Below are positions 9,485-19,480 of a stretch of 64,000 bases of DNA, one piece after another. Within the stretch, counting starts at the first letter, position 1. Each line of letters starts with the position of its first letter. The position numbers and the translations under genes were made by a program. The DNA comes from Rahnella bruchi (GTDB lineage: Bacteria; Pseudomonadota; Gammaproteobacteria; Enterobacterales; Enterobacteriaceae): positions 120,517-184,516 of the forward strand of contig NZ_QZWI01000010.1 of assembly GCF_003614975.1 (NCBI RefSeq), written 5' to 3'. A model generated the notes under the pieces. It was not told the origin of the DNA, ran no database searches, and was given only the letters and a program-made list of their open reading frames with translations.

Positions 9485-10183
9485 ATGTGTGCATATGCAC
9501 GAGAACGGGATCACTCGTTATCATTTCACCAAACTGACTCACTGAATTGCCTGAAGGAAGCCATAAACTATTTATCTTATCCTGTTTGTATTCATAATAA
9601 TAATGGCATGTTTGTCCTGCATAATGAGTATTTTGAAAACGAATTACTGAAAAATCACAATACCCCCGCTGAATGGTTTTCTCATCTGCCGCAGGAAATA
9701 AGTTATGCACTGTCCCGGGCAGAGCTGGAAACGTTAAGCCATATTGAAATGATGACGCTTTTAGATTCGGTGAATATCGTAGGCGAAAACTGGAGTGTGC
9801 ATTTTCAGATACTTTCAGTTCACAGGGAGTTATTGTGCATGTGGCATTTTAATAAAATAAAACACCGGCAGAATGCGATCTGCTTAGGACGCTTTTCCTA
9901 TAAGCGAATGGAAAGTTTGGTGATGGACTTTCGCGAACGCTGTGGTCTTAATCACTGGAATGTACATAATCTCCATGTGTCAGGTCTGAGTCACGAGTCT
10001 ATCTCGAAAATTCTTTCTATCTCACCGGGGACATCAAGAAATATTATTTCAGATATCCATGCATCTTTTAATACCAATTTAAGGGATGAACTCATCATCT
10101 CAACCTTTGCGAGTGGGCAAAATATCACTATATCTAAAAATGTGGCGCAATTAATTAAAAAGCATGTAAGGAAGTTGTTATAA
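9485..10183 (+). CDS. traJ: Transfer operon activator TraJ
   Basis: Cytoplasmic regulator of 232 residues. In F, TraJ counters H-NS silencing and turns on the traY promoter. The N-terminal part resembles a PAS-like fold (AINYLSYPVCIHNNNGMFVLHNEYFE), and the C-terminal third contains a helix-turn-helix (NLHVSGLSHESISKILSISPGTSRNIISDIHASF). TraJ proteins vary greatly between plasmids; the placement between traM and traY and the two-part structure make the call. Translation may be limited by the folded leader at its start codon. Confidence 0.85.
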   Translation: MCAYARERDHSLSFHQTDSLNCLKEAINYLSYPVCIHNNNGMFVLHNEYFENELLKNHNTPAEWFSHLPQEISYALSRAELETLSHIEMMTLLDSVNIVGENWSVHFQILSVHRELLCMWHFNKIKHRQNAICLGRFSYKRMESLVMDFRERCGLNHWNVHNLHVSGLSHESISKILSISPGTSRNIISDIHASFNTNLRDELIISTFASGQNITISKNVAQLIKKHVRKLL

Positions 10184-10266
10184 AACTCATGATGCCCTGT
10201 CATTGTCTTTTTACGAGCAGGATGGGATTATTTTGATAATGAGCAAGGGAAAGGGAGTGACAAAAT

Positions 10267-10494
10267 TTGGTTCAGAGGAATTCGCGACCTGCATTAGGTA
10301 ATGCGGTAATGGTCAGATTAGATGACGTTACCAATACCCGCCTTATTAATGCTAAAAATCGAAGTGGTCGAAGTAAGTCTAATGAGATGGCCCTCAGGCT
10401 TAAAGACCATCTGGAAAGGTTTCCTGATTTCTATAACTCGGAATATGCGGAGGAAATGCTAAATCCTAAACTCAACGGCCATCATGCTAAATAG
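10267..10494 (+). CDS. traY: Relaxosome and promoter protein TraY
   Basis: Small ribbon-helix-helix DNA-binding protein of 75 residues (core VMVRLDDVTNTRLINAKNRSGRSKSNEMALRL, shown here only in part by its key RLDD and GRSKSNE blocks). It bends oriT, helps TraI nick and activates the traY promoter. The length is that of single-domain TraY proteins (R1 type), not of the duplicated F form. The chosen start is a TTG at 10267 with GGGAG about 9 bases upstream; an ATG at 10309 would cut into the domain. It is the first gene of the long tra transcript. Confidence 0.85.
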   Translation: MVQRNSRPALGNAVMVRLDDVTNTRLINAKNRSGRSKSNEMALRLKDHLERFPDFYNSEYAEEMLNPKLNGHHAK

Positions 10495-10538
10495 ATCATC
10501 CATTATCAATAATAATTCAGAGAGTTGAGGGCGTTATT

Positions 10539-10904
10539 ATGAACACCTCTTTAAAGGTTCAAGCCACAGCGGTATCGGAAAACACACGTTATTCTTATCC
10601 CCGTTTATTTCTTCTGAAAAAATCACTTATTGCCATGAAAACCCTTCTGCCTGCCGCCGTTCTGGCAGCATTTTTTCCCGATGTGGTCATTGCGGCCGGT
10701 GCCGGTAAGGACTTAATGCAATCGGGTGATGCGTCCGTGAAGGCCACATTTGGCAGTGACTCAAGCATTGTTAAATGGGTCGTTCTGGCCGAGGTCCTGG
10801 TCGGTGCCATCATGTACATGATGACCAAAAACGTAAAATTCCTCGCGGGCTTTGCCATTTTGTCGGTCTTTATTGCTATCGGCATGTCCGTAGCCGGCTA
10901 TTAG
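10539..10904 (+). CDS. traA: F-type propilin TraA
   Basis: Precursor of the conjugative pilus subunit, 121 residues. A leader of about 52 residues ends at DVVIA, after which signal peptidase would release a mature pilin of about 69 residues starting [11 protein letters not shown]. The mature part contains the blocks [25 protein letters not shown] and KFLAGFAI, almost the same as in F pilin, and two hydrophobic helices. TraQ and TraX, which process F pilin, are not in this window. It has a good ribosome-binding site and follows traY by 44 bases. Confidence 0.95.
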   Translation: MNTSLKVQATAVSENTRYSYPRLFLLKKSLIAMKTLLPAAVLAAFFPDVVIAAGAGKDLMQSGDASVKATFGSDSSIVKWVVLAEVLVGAIMYMMTKNVKFLAGFAILSVFIAIGMSVAGY

Positions 10905-10912
10905 TGAGGAAA

Positions 10913-11224
10913 ATGCGTATGACGGACGGCGAACTCAAAAAATACCGTTTCCCTGCGACATTGAGCAATCAGACTCGCTGGTTCGGACTCTATCTCGATG
11001 AGCTTTTACCCACCGCAACCTGTCTTGGTTGGGGGCTGCTTACCGGTAAACAACTTTTTGGTTTGGGGGCGGCAATATTGTCGTTCTGGGCAGTCAAAAG
11101 ACTTAAAAAAGGGCGGGGCAGTACCTGGCTGCGCGATTTAATTTACTGGTATATGCCAACGGCCATGTTAAGAGGTGTATTCCACAGCGTCCCAGACTCC
11201 TGCTTTCGGCAATGGGTTAAGTAA
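10913..11224 (+). CDS. traL: Pilus assembly protein TraL
   Basis: Small inner-membrane protein of 103 residues in the F-type type IV secretion core, equivalent to VirB3. It opens with [21 protein letters not shown] and has a hydrophobic hairpin ([25 protein letters not shown]) followed by a basic stretch, as in F TraL. It starts 8 bases after traA, with GTGAGGA as ribosome-binding site. A second ATG lies at 10919, two codons downstream. Confidence 0.9.
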   Translation: MRMTDGELKKYRFPATLSNQTRWFGLYLDELLPTATCLGWGLLTGKQLFGLGAAILSFWAVKRLKKGRGSTWLRDLIYWYMPTAMLRGVFHSVPDSCFRQWVK

Positions 11225-11241
11225 CTTTTCAAGGAGTGAAC

Positions 11242-11805
11242 ATGGAGCACCGTGCCCGCCTGAGTACACACCGCGTGTTAGCCATCGGGTTTACCTGTAT
11301 GGGCGTATTTTTATTACTGAGCCTTGTGACAAACATTATTCAGGGGACAAATAACCATCGCTTGCAGAATGAACAAAAAGTCGCCGTAACGCCCATGTTA
11401 TTTGATGCGCCGTTTGCGGTCTCTCAAAATCAGTCCGATGCGTCATATCTGCAACAACTGGCATTGTCCTTTATTGCCTTACGCCTGAATGTCACCCCGG
11501 AAACCGTGGAAGCGTCGCACGCCGTGTTATTGGCTTTCGTGAAACCCGCCGCCCAAAACGAACTGAAAGTGACACTCGCTGAAGATGCAAAGCGCATTAA
11601 AGCCAATAACGTCAACTCTGCGTTTTATCAAACCAGTGTAAAAGTGTTCCCTGCCAGCAATCGGGTCGATATCCGAGGGGAGCTTAAAACTTGGATTGGA
11701 AATTCCCAACCGTATACGGAGTTGAAACATTATGTTCTGGAACTTAAGCGTGAAGATGGGATCACTTGGCTGTCACGTTTTGGGGAGGTTGAACATGAAA
11801 AGTGA
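11242..11805 (+). CDS. traE: Type IV secretion protein TraE
   Basis: Inner-membrane anchored periplasmic protein of 187 residues, the VirB8 counterpart of the F transfer channel. One N-terminal membrane helix (VLAIGFTCMGVFLLLSLVT) is followed by a periplasmic domain with the family pattern SYLQQLALSFIALRLNVTPETV and a C-terminal LKHYVLELKREDG. The ATG at 11242 follows AAGGAGTG with good spacing. Its end overlaps the traK start by 11 bases, which suggests translational coupling. Confidence 0.92.
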   Translation: MEHRARLSTHRVLAIGFTCMGVFLLLSLVTNIIQGTNNHRLQNEQKVAVTPMLFDAPFAVSQNQSDASYLQQLALSFIALRLNVTPETVEASHAVLLAFVKPAAQNELKVTLAEDAKRIKANNVNSAFYQTSVKVFPASNRVDIRGELKTWIGNSQPYTELKHYVLELKREDGITWLSRFGEVEHEK

Positions 11806-12528
11806 TAAGTGGGGGCGGTGTGTCGCAGTGGCCTTGTCTCTTGGCCCTTGTGGTGCATTCTCTGCTGCGGTGAGCGTATCTCCCACTCTTGTGCCATTGA
11901 ATAACGGGGGGCAGGTCAGTCTGGTTGTCAGTAATACCGATCCCAACCTGTTGCGCGTGGCAGGCGACCGCGTGATCGCCATTAACAGCCTGGACGGTGA
12001 ACTGACCCGTGAAGAAAAAACTGACAGCGGTGGCGTGGTGCTCTCCACACTCAAGAAAAAACCTTTTACCTTCATAATTGAAACTCAGCGGGGACTCAAC
12101 ATCTCAATACAGGCTCGCCCTCACGCAGGGGCAGGCTGCACGATTGAGCTGGTCAATAAACGGGTTAGGGCAGAGGAGGACGCAAAAGTTTGGGAAGAGT
12201 CAGCACCCTATCAGTCCGTACTGGTTATGCTCAATAGAGCAGTACGCAATGGCTCCCTTGCACAAGGTTACCAGTCCGTTTCCGTCAGAAATGAAAGCAT
12301 CTCAGTACCAGAGGGTTTGCAGGCGGTGCCTGAAAAAGCTTGGGTAGGCCATCATCTTAAAATCGTTCGCTACACGCTGACCAATTTGCTGCCCCATCCG
12401 AAACCCATTGAAGAAGATAATTTCTTTCAACCCACTACTCGCGCCGTGATGTTCGCCGAACCCATGGCGCAGATTTTGCCGGGTGGGCGCCTGCAACTCT
12501 ATGTCACGAGCTCCGAGGAAACGGATTG

Positions 12529-12529
<1 letters not shown>
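11795..12529 (+). CDS. traK: Type IV secretion outer-membrane complex protein TraK
   Basis: Secreted protein of 244 residues, equivalent to VirB9, that forms the outer-membrane ring with TraV and TraB. It has a signal peptide (CVAVALSLGPCGAFSAAVSV) and a beta-rich body typical of TraK (VPLNNGGQVSLVVSNTDPNLLRVAGDRV). The start overlaps the traE end and its stop overlaps the traB ATG (TGATG), so the three genes are coupled. It looks complete. Confidence 0.92.
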
Positions 12530-13297
<768 letters not shown>

Positions 13298-13797
13298 GCT
13301 GCATTCCCCCGTGATAAAAACGGTATTTTAAAAAGGGTCAACCTGGCTGGCGGATCCTTAAGGAAGCATATTTTCAGTCAACATTTTGCAAGTAAGGTTT
13401 TAATTCTGCCACTACCTCACGATGAGGAAGAAAAACATCATGATGAGTTTTGGCTTTAAAGGCGACTAAGACGGCGATAAAGGTGTTCGTCTTTGCCGCC
13501 TTAGCCGACGTAACCCCATCCCGATACTCAGAAATCAGCCCAGCGCTGCAATTTCTTTAATGAATAAATATTGCCACTGCACTGACGCGATTATTAACCC
13601 TCAAAACGTGTTGACGCTGAACGGTAGGGGAGTACTAGGTAGGGAGGGTGAATGAATCGCTTTTCTTCCTGTAACTCCCCATCACCTGACAATGTTTGTT
13701 AGAGTTTGTTAGATCTTAATGCCCTGCGGTCTTTACTCGCGGTGTGCTAAGGACTTCAGGGCACAGAAACGCAACTCAATATCGCGTGCCATTTTCT
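13298..13797. other. Non-coding stretch between aldolase fragment and metK
   Basis: About 500 bases without a supported gene. An imperfect stem (CTAAG-CGGC with GCCG-CTTAG) lies near 13464-13506. Nothing else was recognised. Confidence 0.3.
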
Positions 13798-14943
13798 TCA
13801 TAAGAAACAACGTAATAACTCGGCTTTGTCTGTCTGTTCCCAACTGAAGATGTCCCGTCCAAAATGTCCGTATGCCGCTGTTTGTTGATAAATAGGACGT
13901 AACAGGTTCAAGGCGCGGATCAATCCATAGGGGCGTAAATCGAAGAATTCACGAATCAGCATGATGAGCTTCTCATCGTCCAATTTTCCTGTGCCAAAGG
14001 TTTCCACCATAATGGAGGTGGGTTCAGCAACGCCTATCGCATAAGAAATCTGAATTTCACAGCGGTCGGCAAGGCCCGCGGCAACAATATTTTTCGCCAC
14101 ATAGCGCGCCACGTAAGCCGCTGACCTGTCTACTTTTGAAGGATCTTTTCCGGAGAATGCTCCACCGCCATGACGGGCCATGCCACCATAAGTATCCACA
14201 ATGATTTTACGCCCGGTCAGACCGCAATCTCCCATCGGTCCCCCTATGACAAATCGCCCGGTGGGATTTATAAAGTACTTGGTACTTCGGGTAAGCCATT
14301 CCTCTGGCAACACAGGTTTGATGATTTCTTCCATTACGCCTTCGTGCAGGTCGGGCTGAGAAATACTTTCATTGTGTTGGGTGGAGATAACCACGGTATC
14401 AATACCTACGATCTTTCCGTTTTCATAAACAAAGGTGACCTGGCTTTTTGCATCCGGTCTTAACCAAGGTAAAACACCACTTTTACGGACCTGCGCCTGG
14501 CGGGCCATTAGTCGATGGGCGTAGGTAATAGGAGCAGGCATGAGCACATCCGTCTCATTAGAGGCATAACCGAACATCAGGCCTTGATCTCCAGCCCCTT
14601 GATTCCTGGCATTGTCATGATTTATGCCTTGGTTGATATCCGGTGACTGTTTCCCAATGGCGTTTAAGACGGCACAAGTATTTGCATCAAACCCTGTATC
14701 GGAATGGTTATAACCAATATTATTGATGGTTCGACGTACAATACTTTCAATATCAACCCAGGTGTCGGTGGTAATTTCCCCTCCTACTAACACCATACCT
14801 GTTTTTATCATCGTCTCGCAGGCGACATGCGCTTTGGGATCCTGCGCAATAATCGCATCGAGAATAGCATCAGATACCTGATCTGCTATTTTATCGGGAT
14901 GTCCCTCTGATACTGACTCCGAGGTAAAAAGTTGTTGTGTCAT
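13798..14943 (-). CDS. metK: S-adenosylmethionine synthetase
   Basis: Enzyme of 381 residues making SAM from methionine and ATP. All signature segments are present: [16 protein letters not shown] (ATP-site His), the [12 protein letters not shown] hexapeptide block, and [19 protein letters not shown] (phosphate-binding loop). The length is normal, with an altered C-terminal end (AELLRCFL). Enterobacteria need one chromosomal metK, so this is probably an additional, horizontally acquired copy. It stands alone on the minus strand with an AT-rich upstream region. Nearby genes for a spermidine-synthase-like protein and two Cfa-type enzymes are of SAM-using or related folds. Confidence 0.93.
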   Translation of the reverse strand: MTQQLFTSESVSEGHPDKIADQVSDAILDAIIAQDPKAHVACETMIKTGMVLVGGEITTDTWVDIESIVRRTINNIGYNHSDTGFDANTCAVLNAIGKQSPDINQGINHDNARNQGAGDQGLMFGYASNETDVLMPAPITYAHRLMARQAQVRKSGVLPWLRPDAKSQVTFVYENGKIVGIDTVVISTQHNESISQPDLHEGVMEEIIKPVLPEEWLTRSTKYFINPTGRFVIGGPMGDCGLTGRKIIVDTYGGMARHGGGAFSGKDPSKVDRSAAYVARYVAKNIVAAGLADRCEIQISYAIGVAEPTSIMVETFGTGKLDDEKLIMLIREFFDLRPYGLIRALNLLRPIYQQTAAYGHFGRDIFSWEQTDKAELLRCFL

Positions 14944-15653
14944 ATAAAGTCCTCAAATAATTAATTCATTTTCTAGATATAAAAACGAGACGACCCAACA
15001 CGCTCTGTAGCCAGAATATATTCTTCTGACGAGAGTGCTCGCCATCTTTTAAGAGAAAATTTGGGATTATCAATAGCTTTTGATTCATGTCTGATGCCCG
15101 CTGTCTTTTCGGATATCAAGAAAAATGATGTTTAAGTGTCTTTTTTATCTATAGGTATCATGTTAGCAATATCAGTTTTGGGTTGTTTTGAGTTACCTGT
15201 TATAAATAAGTTAATAATTAGAAACTCCCATCAGGACAAGTATAAAATATTTACTGATTGCGCTCTCCGATATTCGTTCTAATTAATAGGTTGCGCATCT
15301 CATTTTAATAAGTCCATTTTATAAATGGGCGCGTATTTGTGTTGAGTATTACAAATAACGTTCATGAAGTATGGTGAGAAGCTGCCAAAGTGTATCTATT
15401 AAGAGACATATTAAGCGACGTAAGCTTTGAGAGCATGAAAATGCAGCTAATGAGTCGGTCATATCAGTATGATTATTGAACGTTGGGGGGTATCTAACCA
15501 ACCCCTGTTACCTGGCCTCCTCACTGAACAGTGGTCTCGCTAAATGTTAAGAATATCCTTCGTGATGCGCATTATCCGGACATATGAAATCAGCTTCCTA
15601 TCCTCCCCCTTAGGATATCGCTTGCCAGAGTCTTTCCCCTTCCTTATGCTTTT
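14944..15653. other. Long upstream region between metK and the metal exporter
   Basis: About 700 bases, AT-rich near metK, with divergent promoters expected. No protein-coding frame could be supported. I looked for tandem MetJ boxes (AGACGTCT-like) and found only weak partial matches. Confidence 0.3.
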
Positions 15654-15656
15654 CAT

Positions 15657-15673
15657 ATCCCCCCAGGGGGGAT
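15657..15673. promoter_or_regulatory. G-tract palindromic operator for the DUF156 repressor
   Basis: A perfect palindrome, ATCCCCCC-A-GGGGGGAT, 28 bases before the exporter start codon. Repressors of the CsoR/RcnR/FrmR/InrS family bind inverted repeats with a central G/C tract, and such a repressor is encoded downstream (17035-17304). The site would overlap or follow the promoter, so metal binding would release transcription. Confidence 0.7.
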
Positions 15674-15701
15674 GTTGTCTGCTCATAATTGAGGAAAACG
15701 C

Positions 15702-17000
15702 ATGCTAAGTATTCTTTATCATCGTGTGTATCGTCACCTGTTTCTGGCACAGGTTATCGCCCTTATCGGCACGGGGTTAGCTACTGTCGCATTGGGGTTA
15801 TTAGCTTACAATCTGGCAGGAGAAAGAGCGGGCGCCGTATTGGGAACTGCCCTGGCAATCAAAATGAGTGCTTATATTTTGGTTGCGCCCATCTCCGCCG
15901 CTTTTGTGGACAAATTTCCCCGCCGCACCTTGCTGGTCACGTTAGACTTGATTCGAGCCGCGGTCGCAATTTCACTGCCTTTTGTCACTCAGATCTGGGA
16001 AATCTATATTCTGATTTTTATTCTTCAGTCGGCATCGGCAGCATTTACACCGACCTTTCAGGCCACCATTCCAGACATTTTGCCAAATGAACGTGAGTAC
16101 ACGCAGGCGCTCTCACTATCCCGTCTCGCCTATGATCTGGAAAGTGTCATCAGTCCCATGCTTGCCGCCGCACTATTGACCCTCATGAGCTTTCATAATC
16201 TGTTTGCGGGAACCGCCATTGGCTTCCTCGCATCTGCCGCCCTTGTTGTCTCAGTCACGTTGCCCAGAATGCAGGTGTCAGCTGTGAAACGATGTATTTA
16301 CGAGAGAACGACCCGGGGCATGCGCATTTTCCTTAAAACGCCACGATTACGGGGATTATTGGCGCTGAATATGGCGGTTGCAGCAGCGAGCGCCATGGTC
16401 ATTGTTAACACCGTCGTACTGATTCAAGCAGATTTCGGCCTTACACAGCGTTCAACGGCGATCGCGCTGGCCGTTTTTGGCCTGGGTTCAATTATCGCGG
16501 CATTACTGTTACCACGCTTACTCGATAATATGAGTGACCGAACACCTATGCTGGTGGGGACAGTCATCCTGGTGGCGGGACTTGGATTAGGTGTCTTACT
16601 CACTAGCTACACGATGCTTCTTGCTCTTTGGTTTTTGCTGGGCGTGGGCTATTCCTTATCTCAGACACCCAGCGGACGTCTTTTACGGCGCTCTTCCACT
16701 TCGGAAGACCGGCCGGCGTTATTTGCAGCCCAGTTCGCATTATCACACTCGTGCTGGCTGCTGACATATCCGCTGGCCGGATGGATTGGGGCCGAATTTA
16801 GTATCCAGGCTTCATTTATTGCATTATCCCTGGTCGCCGTTACTTCACTACTTATTGCGGTTATCATTTGGCGACCAGAGCATGAAATTGCCTCGCAATT
16901 ACACAGCCATAGAGACCCCGAAACCCACCAGCAAAAGTTTCATGAACATAACTTTGTCATTGATGATGAACATACGTCATGGCCAAAGTCATTGAAATAA
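15702..17000 (+). CDS. MFS metal exporter, NreB-like
   Basis: Major facilitator protein of 432 residues with twelve predicted membrane segments (start MLSILYHRVYRHLFLAQVIA, inter-helix motif DKFPRRTLLVTLDLIRA after helix 2). The C-terminal tail is rich in His (HEIASQLHSHRD, THQQKFHEHNF), a feature of nickel exporters such as NreB. Together with the G-tract operator upstream and the CsoR/RcnR-type repressor 34 bases downstream, this suggests efflux of nickel, cobalt or copper; nickel is my first choice. A GAGGAAAA ribosome-binding site precedes the ATG at 15702. Confidence 0.75.
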   Translation: MLSILYHRVYRHLFLAQVIALIGTGLATVALGLLAYNLAGERAGAVLGTALAIKMSAYILVAPISAAFVDKFPRRTLLVTLDLIRAAVAISLPFVTQIWEIYILIFILQSASAAFTPTFQATIPDILPNEREYTQALSLSRLAYDLESVISPMLAAALLTLMSFHNLFAGTAIGFLASAALVVSVTLPRMQVSAVKRCIYERTTRGMRIFLKTPRLRGLLALNMAVAAASAMVIVNTVVLIQADFGLTQRSTAIALAVFGLGSIIAALLLPRLLDNMSDRTPMLVGTVILVAGLGLGVLLTSYTMLLALWFLLGVGYSLSQTPSGRLLRRSSTSEDRPALFAAQFALSHSCWLLTYPLAGWIGAEFSIQASFIALSLVAVTSLLIAVIIWRPEHEIASQLHSHRDPETHQQKFHEHNFVIDDEHTSWPKSLK

Positions 17001-17034
17001 AACCCTTAATCTCTCAGACCAAACAGGATCCCGT

Positions 17035-17304
17035 ATGACTGTACATACGTCCCACCCCGATATCATTAAACGACTTAAGCGTGCCGCAGGCCATCTGAAA
17101 AGCACCATTCAAATGCTCGAGGATGAAAAACCCTGTTTGGACATTGCCCAACAGTTGCATGCCGTAGAAAAAGCGATAACGAATGCGAAACGTACATTAA
17201 TACATGATCATCTGGACCACTGTCTTGAAACAGTGCTCCATACCGATCATCCCGAACAGGATGGCGCGCTGAGTGAATTTAAAACGATCACGAAATATCT
17301 TTAA
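17035..17304 (+). CDS. Metal-sensing repressor, CsoR/RcnR/InrS family (DUF156)
   Basis: All-helical tetrameric DNA-binding repressor of 89 residues. The metal-site triad of CsoR/InrS is present with exact spacing: Cys34, His59 and Cys63 (25 and 4 residues apart). His4 and His7 near the N terminus could add ligands, as in nickel- and cobalt-sensing members. The CHC triad argues against a formaldehyde sensor of FrmR type, which lacks the last Cys. It probably binds the G-tract palindrome at 15657-15673 and controls the exporter and itself. Cu(I) and Ni(II) are both possible. Confidence 0.85.
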   Translation: MTVHTSHPDIIKRLKRAAGHLKSTIQMLEDEKPCLDIAQQLHAVEKAITNAKRTLIHDHLDHCLETVLHTDHPEQDGALSEFKTITKYL

Positions 17305-17554
17305 CACCAGTGAGATGCCCCTGACTTCGCTTCGGGGAATGCCGGCGGTGACGGGTATCTGGTGGTGGTGCAAGACGGAATGGACAATTTCACTTCTAAG
17401 GGTAGGCAGCAAAGGCATTTTGGGAACTGGGTACGATAAGCGCGAGCTTAACCCTTCAATATGGCAGGGTGGCCCCTTACATTTTGTTCGCTTTTAGTGC
17501 AGTATCTTGAGCTTAAACCCTTTGTTGAAGTGTTCGGTTAAAGGAGGCGGTCTT

Positions 17555-17806
17555 ATGAAAGTGTCTCACATCATTGCTGCATCAGTGGCTTTAGGTTCGC
17601 TTAATGCCCATGCCTTCCAGTCCCGGATTACTCAGGATTCAACATTGTCTTCTGCTCAAGTCAGAAATGTTGAAGACCGTATCACCAGCGAATTCTATAG
17701 TGTAAAACATGCGGACTCTCAGTTAAGTCCCTTGGGGACATGTGCAGCCACACCCGTACCCGGGTGCAACTGTCCTTTCTGCACTCAGCTACGAGCAGTA
17801 AAATAG
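17555..17806 (+). CDS. Small Cys-rich exported protein
   Basis: Unrecognised protein of 83 residues. A clear signal peptide (MKVSHIIAASVALGSLNAHA) is followed by a charged middle part and a C-terminal tail TCAATPVPGCNCPFCTQLRAVK (cited by its key CxCxxC; Cys also 7 residues before). The tail could bind metal or form disulfides in the periplasm. It has a strong ribosome-binding site (AAGGAGG at 17541-17547) and follows the metal-sensing repressor by 250 bases on the same strand. A link to metal handling is inferred from position only. Confidence 0.6.
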   Translation: MKVSHIIAASVALGSLNAHAFQSRITQDSTLSSAQVRNVEDRITSEFYSVKHADSQLSPLGTCAATPVPGCNCPFCTQLRAVK

Positions 17807-18334
17807 TCACATCTCGCGCGCGGACGGAAATCGGTATTTTTGCGTAAGTTGCGGGTTGAGAACCGTAAAAGGGGAGTCTTTGCTTCAGCAGTTAGCATGT
17901 GCTATCTGACACTTCCTGTGCCATTTTTTCGCTTTAGTCATTTCCCGCATCATTTACCTCTGCGTTTCCCTTCTGTTTGACCTTTATATGCTCAGGGCTT
18001 GTCACGTAGCGAAGTGATAGGTGAAAACGATGGCTGATCATCGAAATGCATAAAACCGGATGATTGAAGGTCCTGTTTCTTCATTATTGCCTAATGCGTC
18101 CGCCACTTTCCCTTATTTCTAATTTCCCCCATTTCCATGATTTGGGCACGAAATAGTTGAAACAAGAAGGGGCTGAAAAGTTTCATGGTGACAAGATGGC
18201 GACAGCACATCGTTTGTCAGGTTGTGCTTCGGTCAGTGTGGATTTTCAGCAGCTTAACGGGTTATATCATCTTCTAAAAACGTCCCTCAATCCTGAACCT
18301 TAAGGACATGTTGTCAAACCGAAACCTGCGCCCC
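17807..18334. other. Non-coding stretch
   Basis: About 530 bases between two genes that end toward each other. Only very short frames without support were seen, and no clear terminator. Confidence 0.3.
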
Positions 18335-19171
18335 TCAATTTAATCGGACTGAGTCGAATGAAGAACCATCACGAGGCAACGATTCGAAGAGAGAGGTGAT
18401 GTTTAGGGAAAGGTCATCCGACTCGGTAACACAGCCAAGACGGGATAACAGCGATTTTGCCTCAACTCTTCTTTCGCTTACCGTTTGCGGGTGAGGTTGT
18501 TGGGCTGCATATATGACGACATTTCCACTCGGCACGCGGCAATAAAGTACCTCATCAAATACTTCGCGCAATGCGCAATACATTACACTTCCAACCTTGG
18601 GGATTTCGTAATAATTCAGGACCAGCCAGCCCTGATCACTGAGCTTATTCAGACACAATCTCAGAAAAGTTTCAGTGCCCTGACGAGGTTCCATCGAAAA
18701 GGCTGAATACAAATCTGAGAAAATAAGGTCGTAGCGAGGCAGATGTTGTCGGCGTAAATAATGTTCTGCATCTTCAAGGTGATAAGCGATTTTTCCCGAC
18801 TCGGGCAACGTAAACCAGTCACGTGCCACGGATAACACTCGCGGTCTCAACTCCACCGCGTCGAAGGCGAGTTGCTCATTAAGAAAATAAAGTGCTCGCA
18901 GTAAAGCACCGCCGCCAAGCCCGAGGAGAAGGACGGTCTGCGCAGGCGTAAAAGCCGTCGCCATCAGCATGGCCTTACTGTAATTATGGACAGGCACGTT
19001 AACGTCTTGTTTGGACATTTTGCTCTGTTCATTAATGCCTTCAAACCGCAGGATCCGATAATCGTCTGTGTCTGCGACGATGATGTCCCCATACTCATCG
19101 GTTACCTGGAAAACGATTTTCCCCTGGGGTTGAATATTGAATTTGTTTATAAAATCATCCATTTTCGACAT
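18335..19171 (-). CDS. Spermidine synthase-like protein (SpeE fold)
   Basis: Protein of 278 residues with the aminopropyltransferase/class I SAM-enzyme fold. Visible are the N-terminal beta part (GKIVFQVTDEYGDIIVADTDDYRILRF), the nucleotide loop VLLLGLGGGALLRALYF, the acidic end of the next strand (AVELRPRVLSVARDWF), and YDLIFSDLYSAF, where true spermidine synthases have a DxxD pattern; here it is SDLYSAFS. It is therefore an SpeE-like orphan and may not make spermidine. The ATG at 19171 fits the AGGGA ribosome-binding site better than an ATG five codons upstream. No speD partner was found. Confidence 0.75.
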   Translation of the reverse strand: MSKMDDFINKFNIQPQGKIVFQVTDEYGDIIVADTDDYRILRFEGINEQSKMSKQDVNVPVHNYSKAMLMATAFTPAQTVLLLGLGGGALLRALYFLNEQLAFDAVELRPRVLSVARDWFTLPESGKIAYHLEDAEHYLRRQHLPRYDLIFSDLYSAFSMEPRQGTETFLRLCLNKLSDQGWLVLNYYEIPKVGSVMYCALREVFDEVLYCRVPSGNVVIYAAQQPHPQTVSERRVEAKSLLSRLGCVTESDDLSLNITSLFESLPRDGSSFDSVRLN

Positions 19172-19371
19172 ATCTGTCCCTATCATTTTAAATTACAAGA
19201 TAATGAAATTATGCCCGAATACGCCGGGTTTTTCGCAGGTTAGATCGATGGCTGCAAAGGCGTGACTGAAAGAGTCCCTCCAGGCGTCGGATATCTTAAG
19301 ACATGCAGTAGACCTGACCCCAACACGTCGTCATTCCTTCACTTCCCCTCATTGTGACTGGCCTCCCAGTT

Positions 19372-19414
19372 GTAAAATTTCATAAACCACAAATCAAATA
19401 TGGTTAAATTTTAC
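19372..19414. promoter_or_regulatory. Dyad upstream of the xyloside operon
   Basis: GTAAAATTT (19372-19380) and AAATTTTAC (19406-19414) form a perfect 9-bp inverted repeat. Inside it AACCA and TGGTT continue the symmetry. It lies about 65-110 bases before the symporter start, a suitable place for an activator such as the AraC-type protein encoded downstream. Confidence 0.45.
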
Positions 19415-19480
19415 GCACTCGCCAAAAGTTAATATACCAATTCCGAAAAGCTGTTCTACCTAATGGTATGGAGTCAGAGT

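Noticed and set aside
10775..11224. A 149-residue form of the traL product starting inside traA
   Set aside because: The first 46 codons overlap traA in another frame; the ATG at 10913 with its ribosome-binding site gives normal TraL length.
14944..15100. MetJ boxes upstream of metK
   Set aside because: Only weak single matches to AGACGTCT; no tandem array as in regulated met genes.
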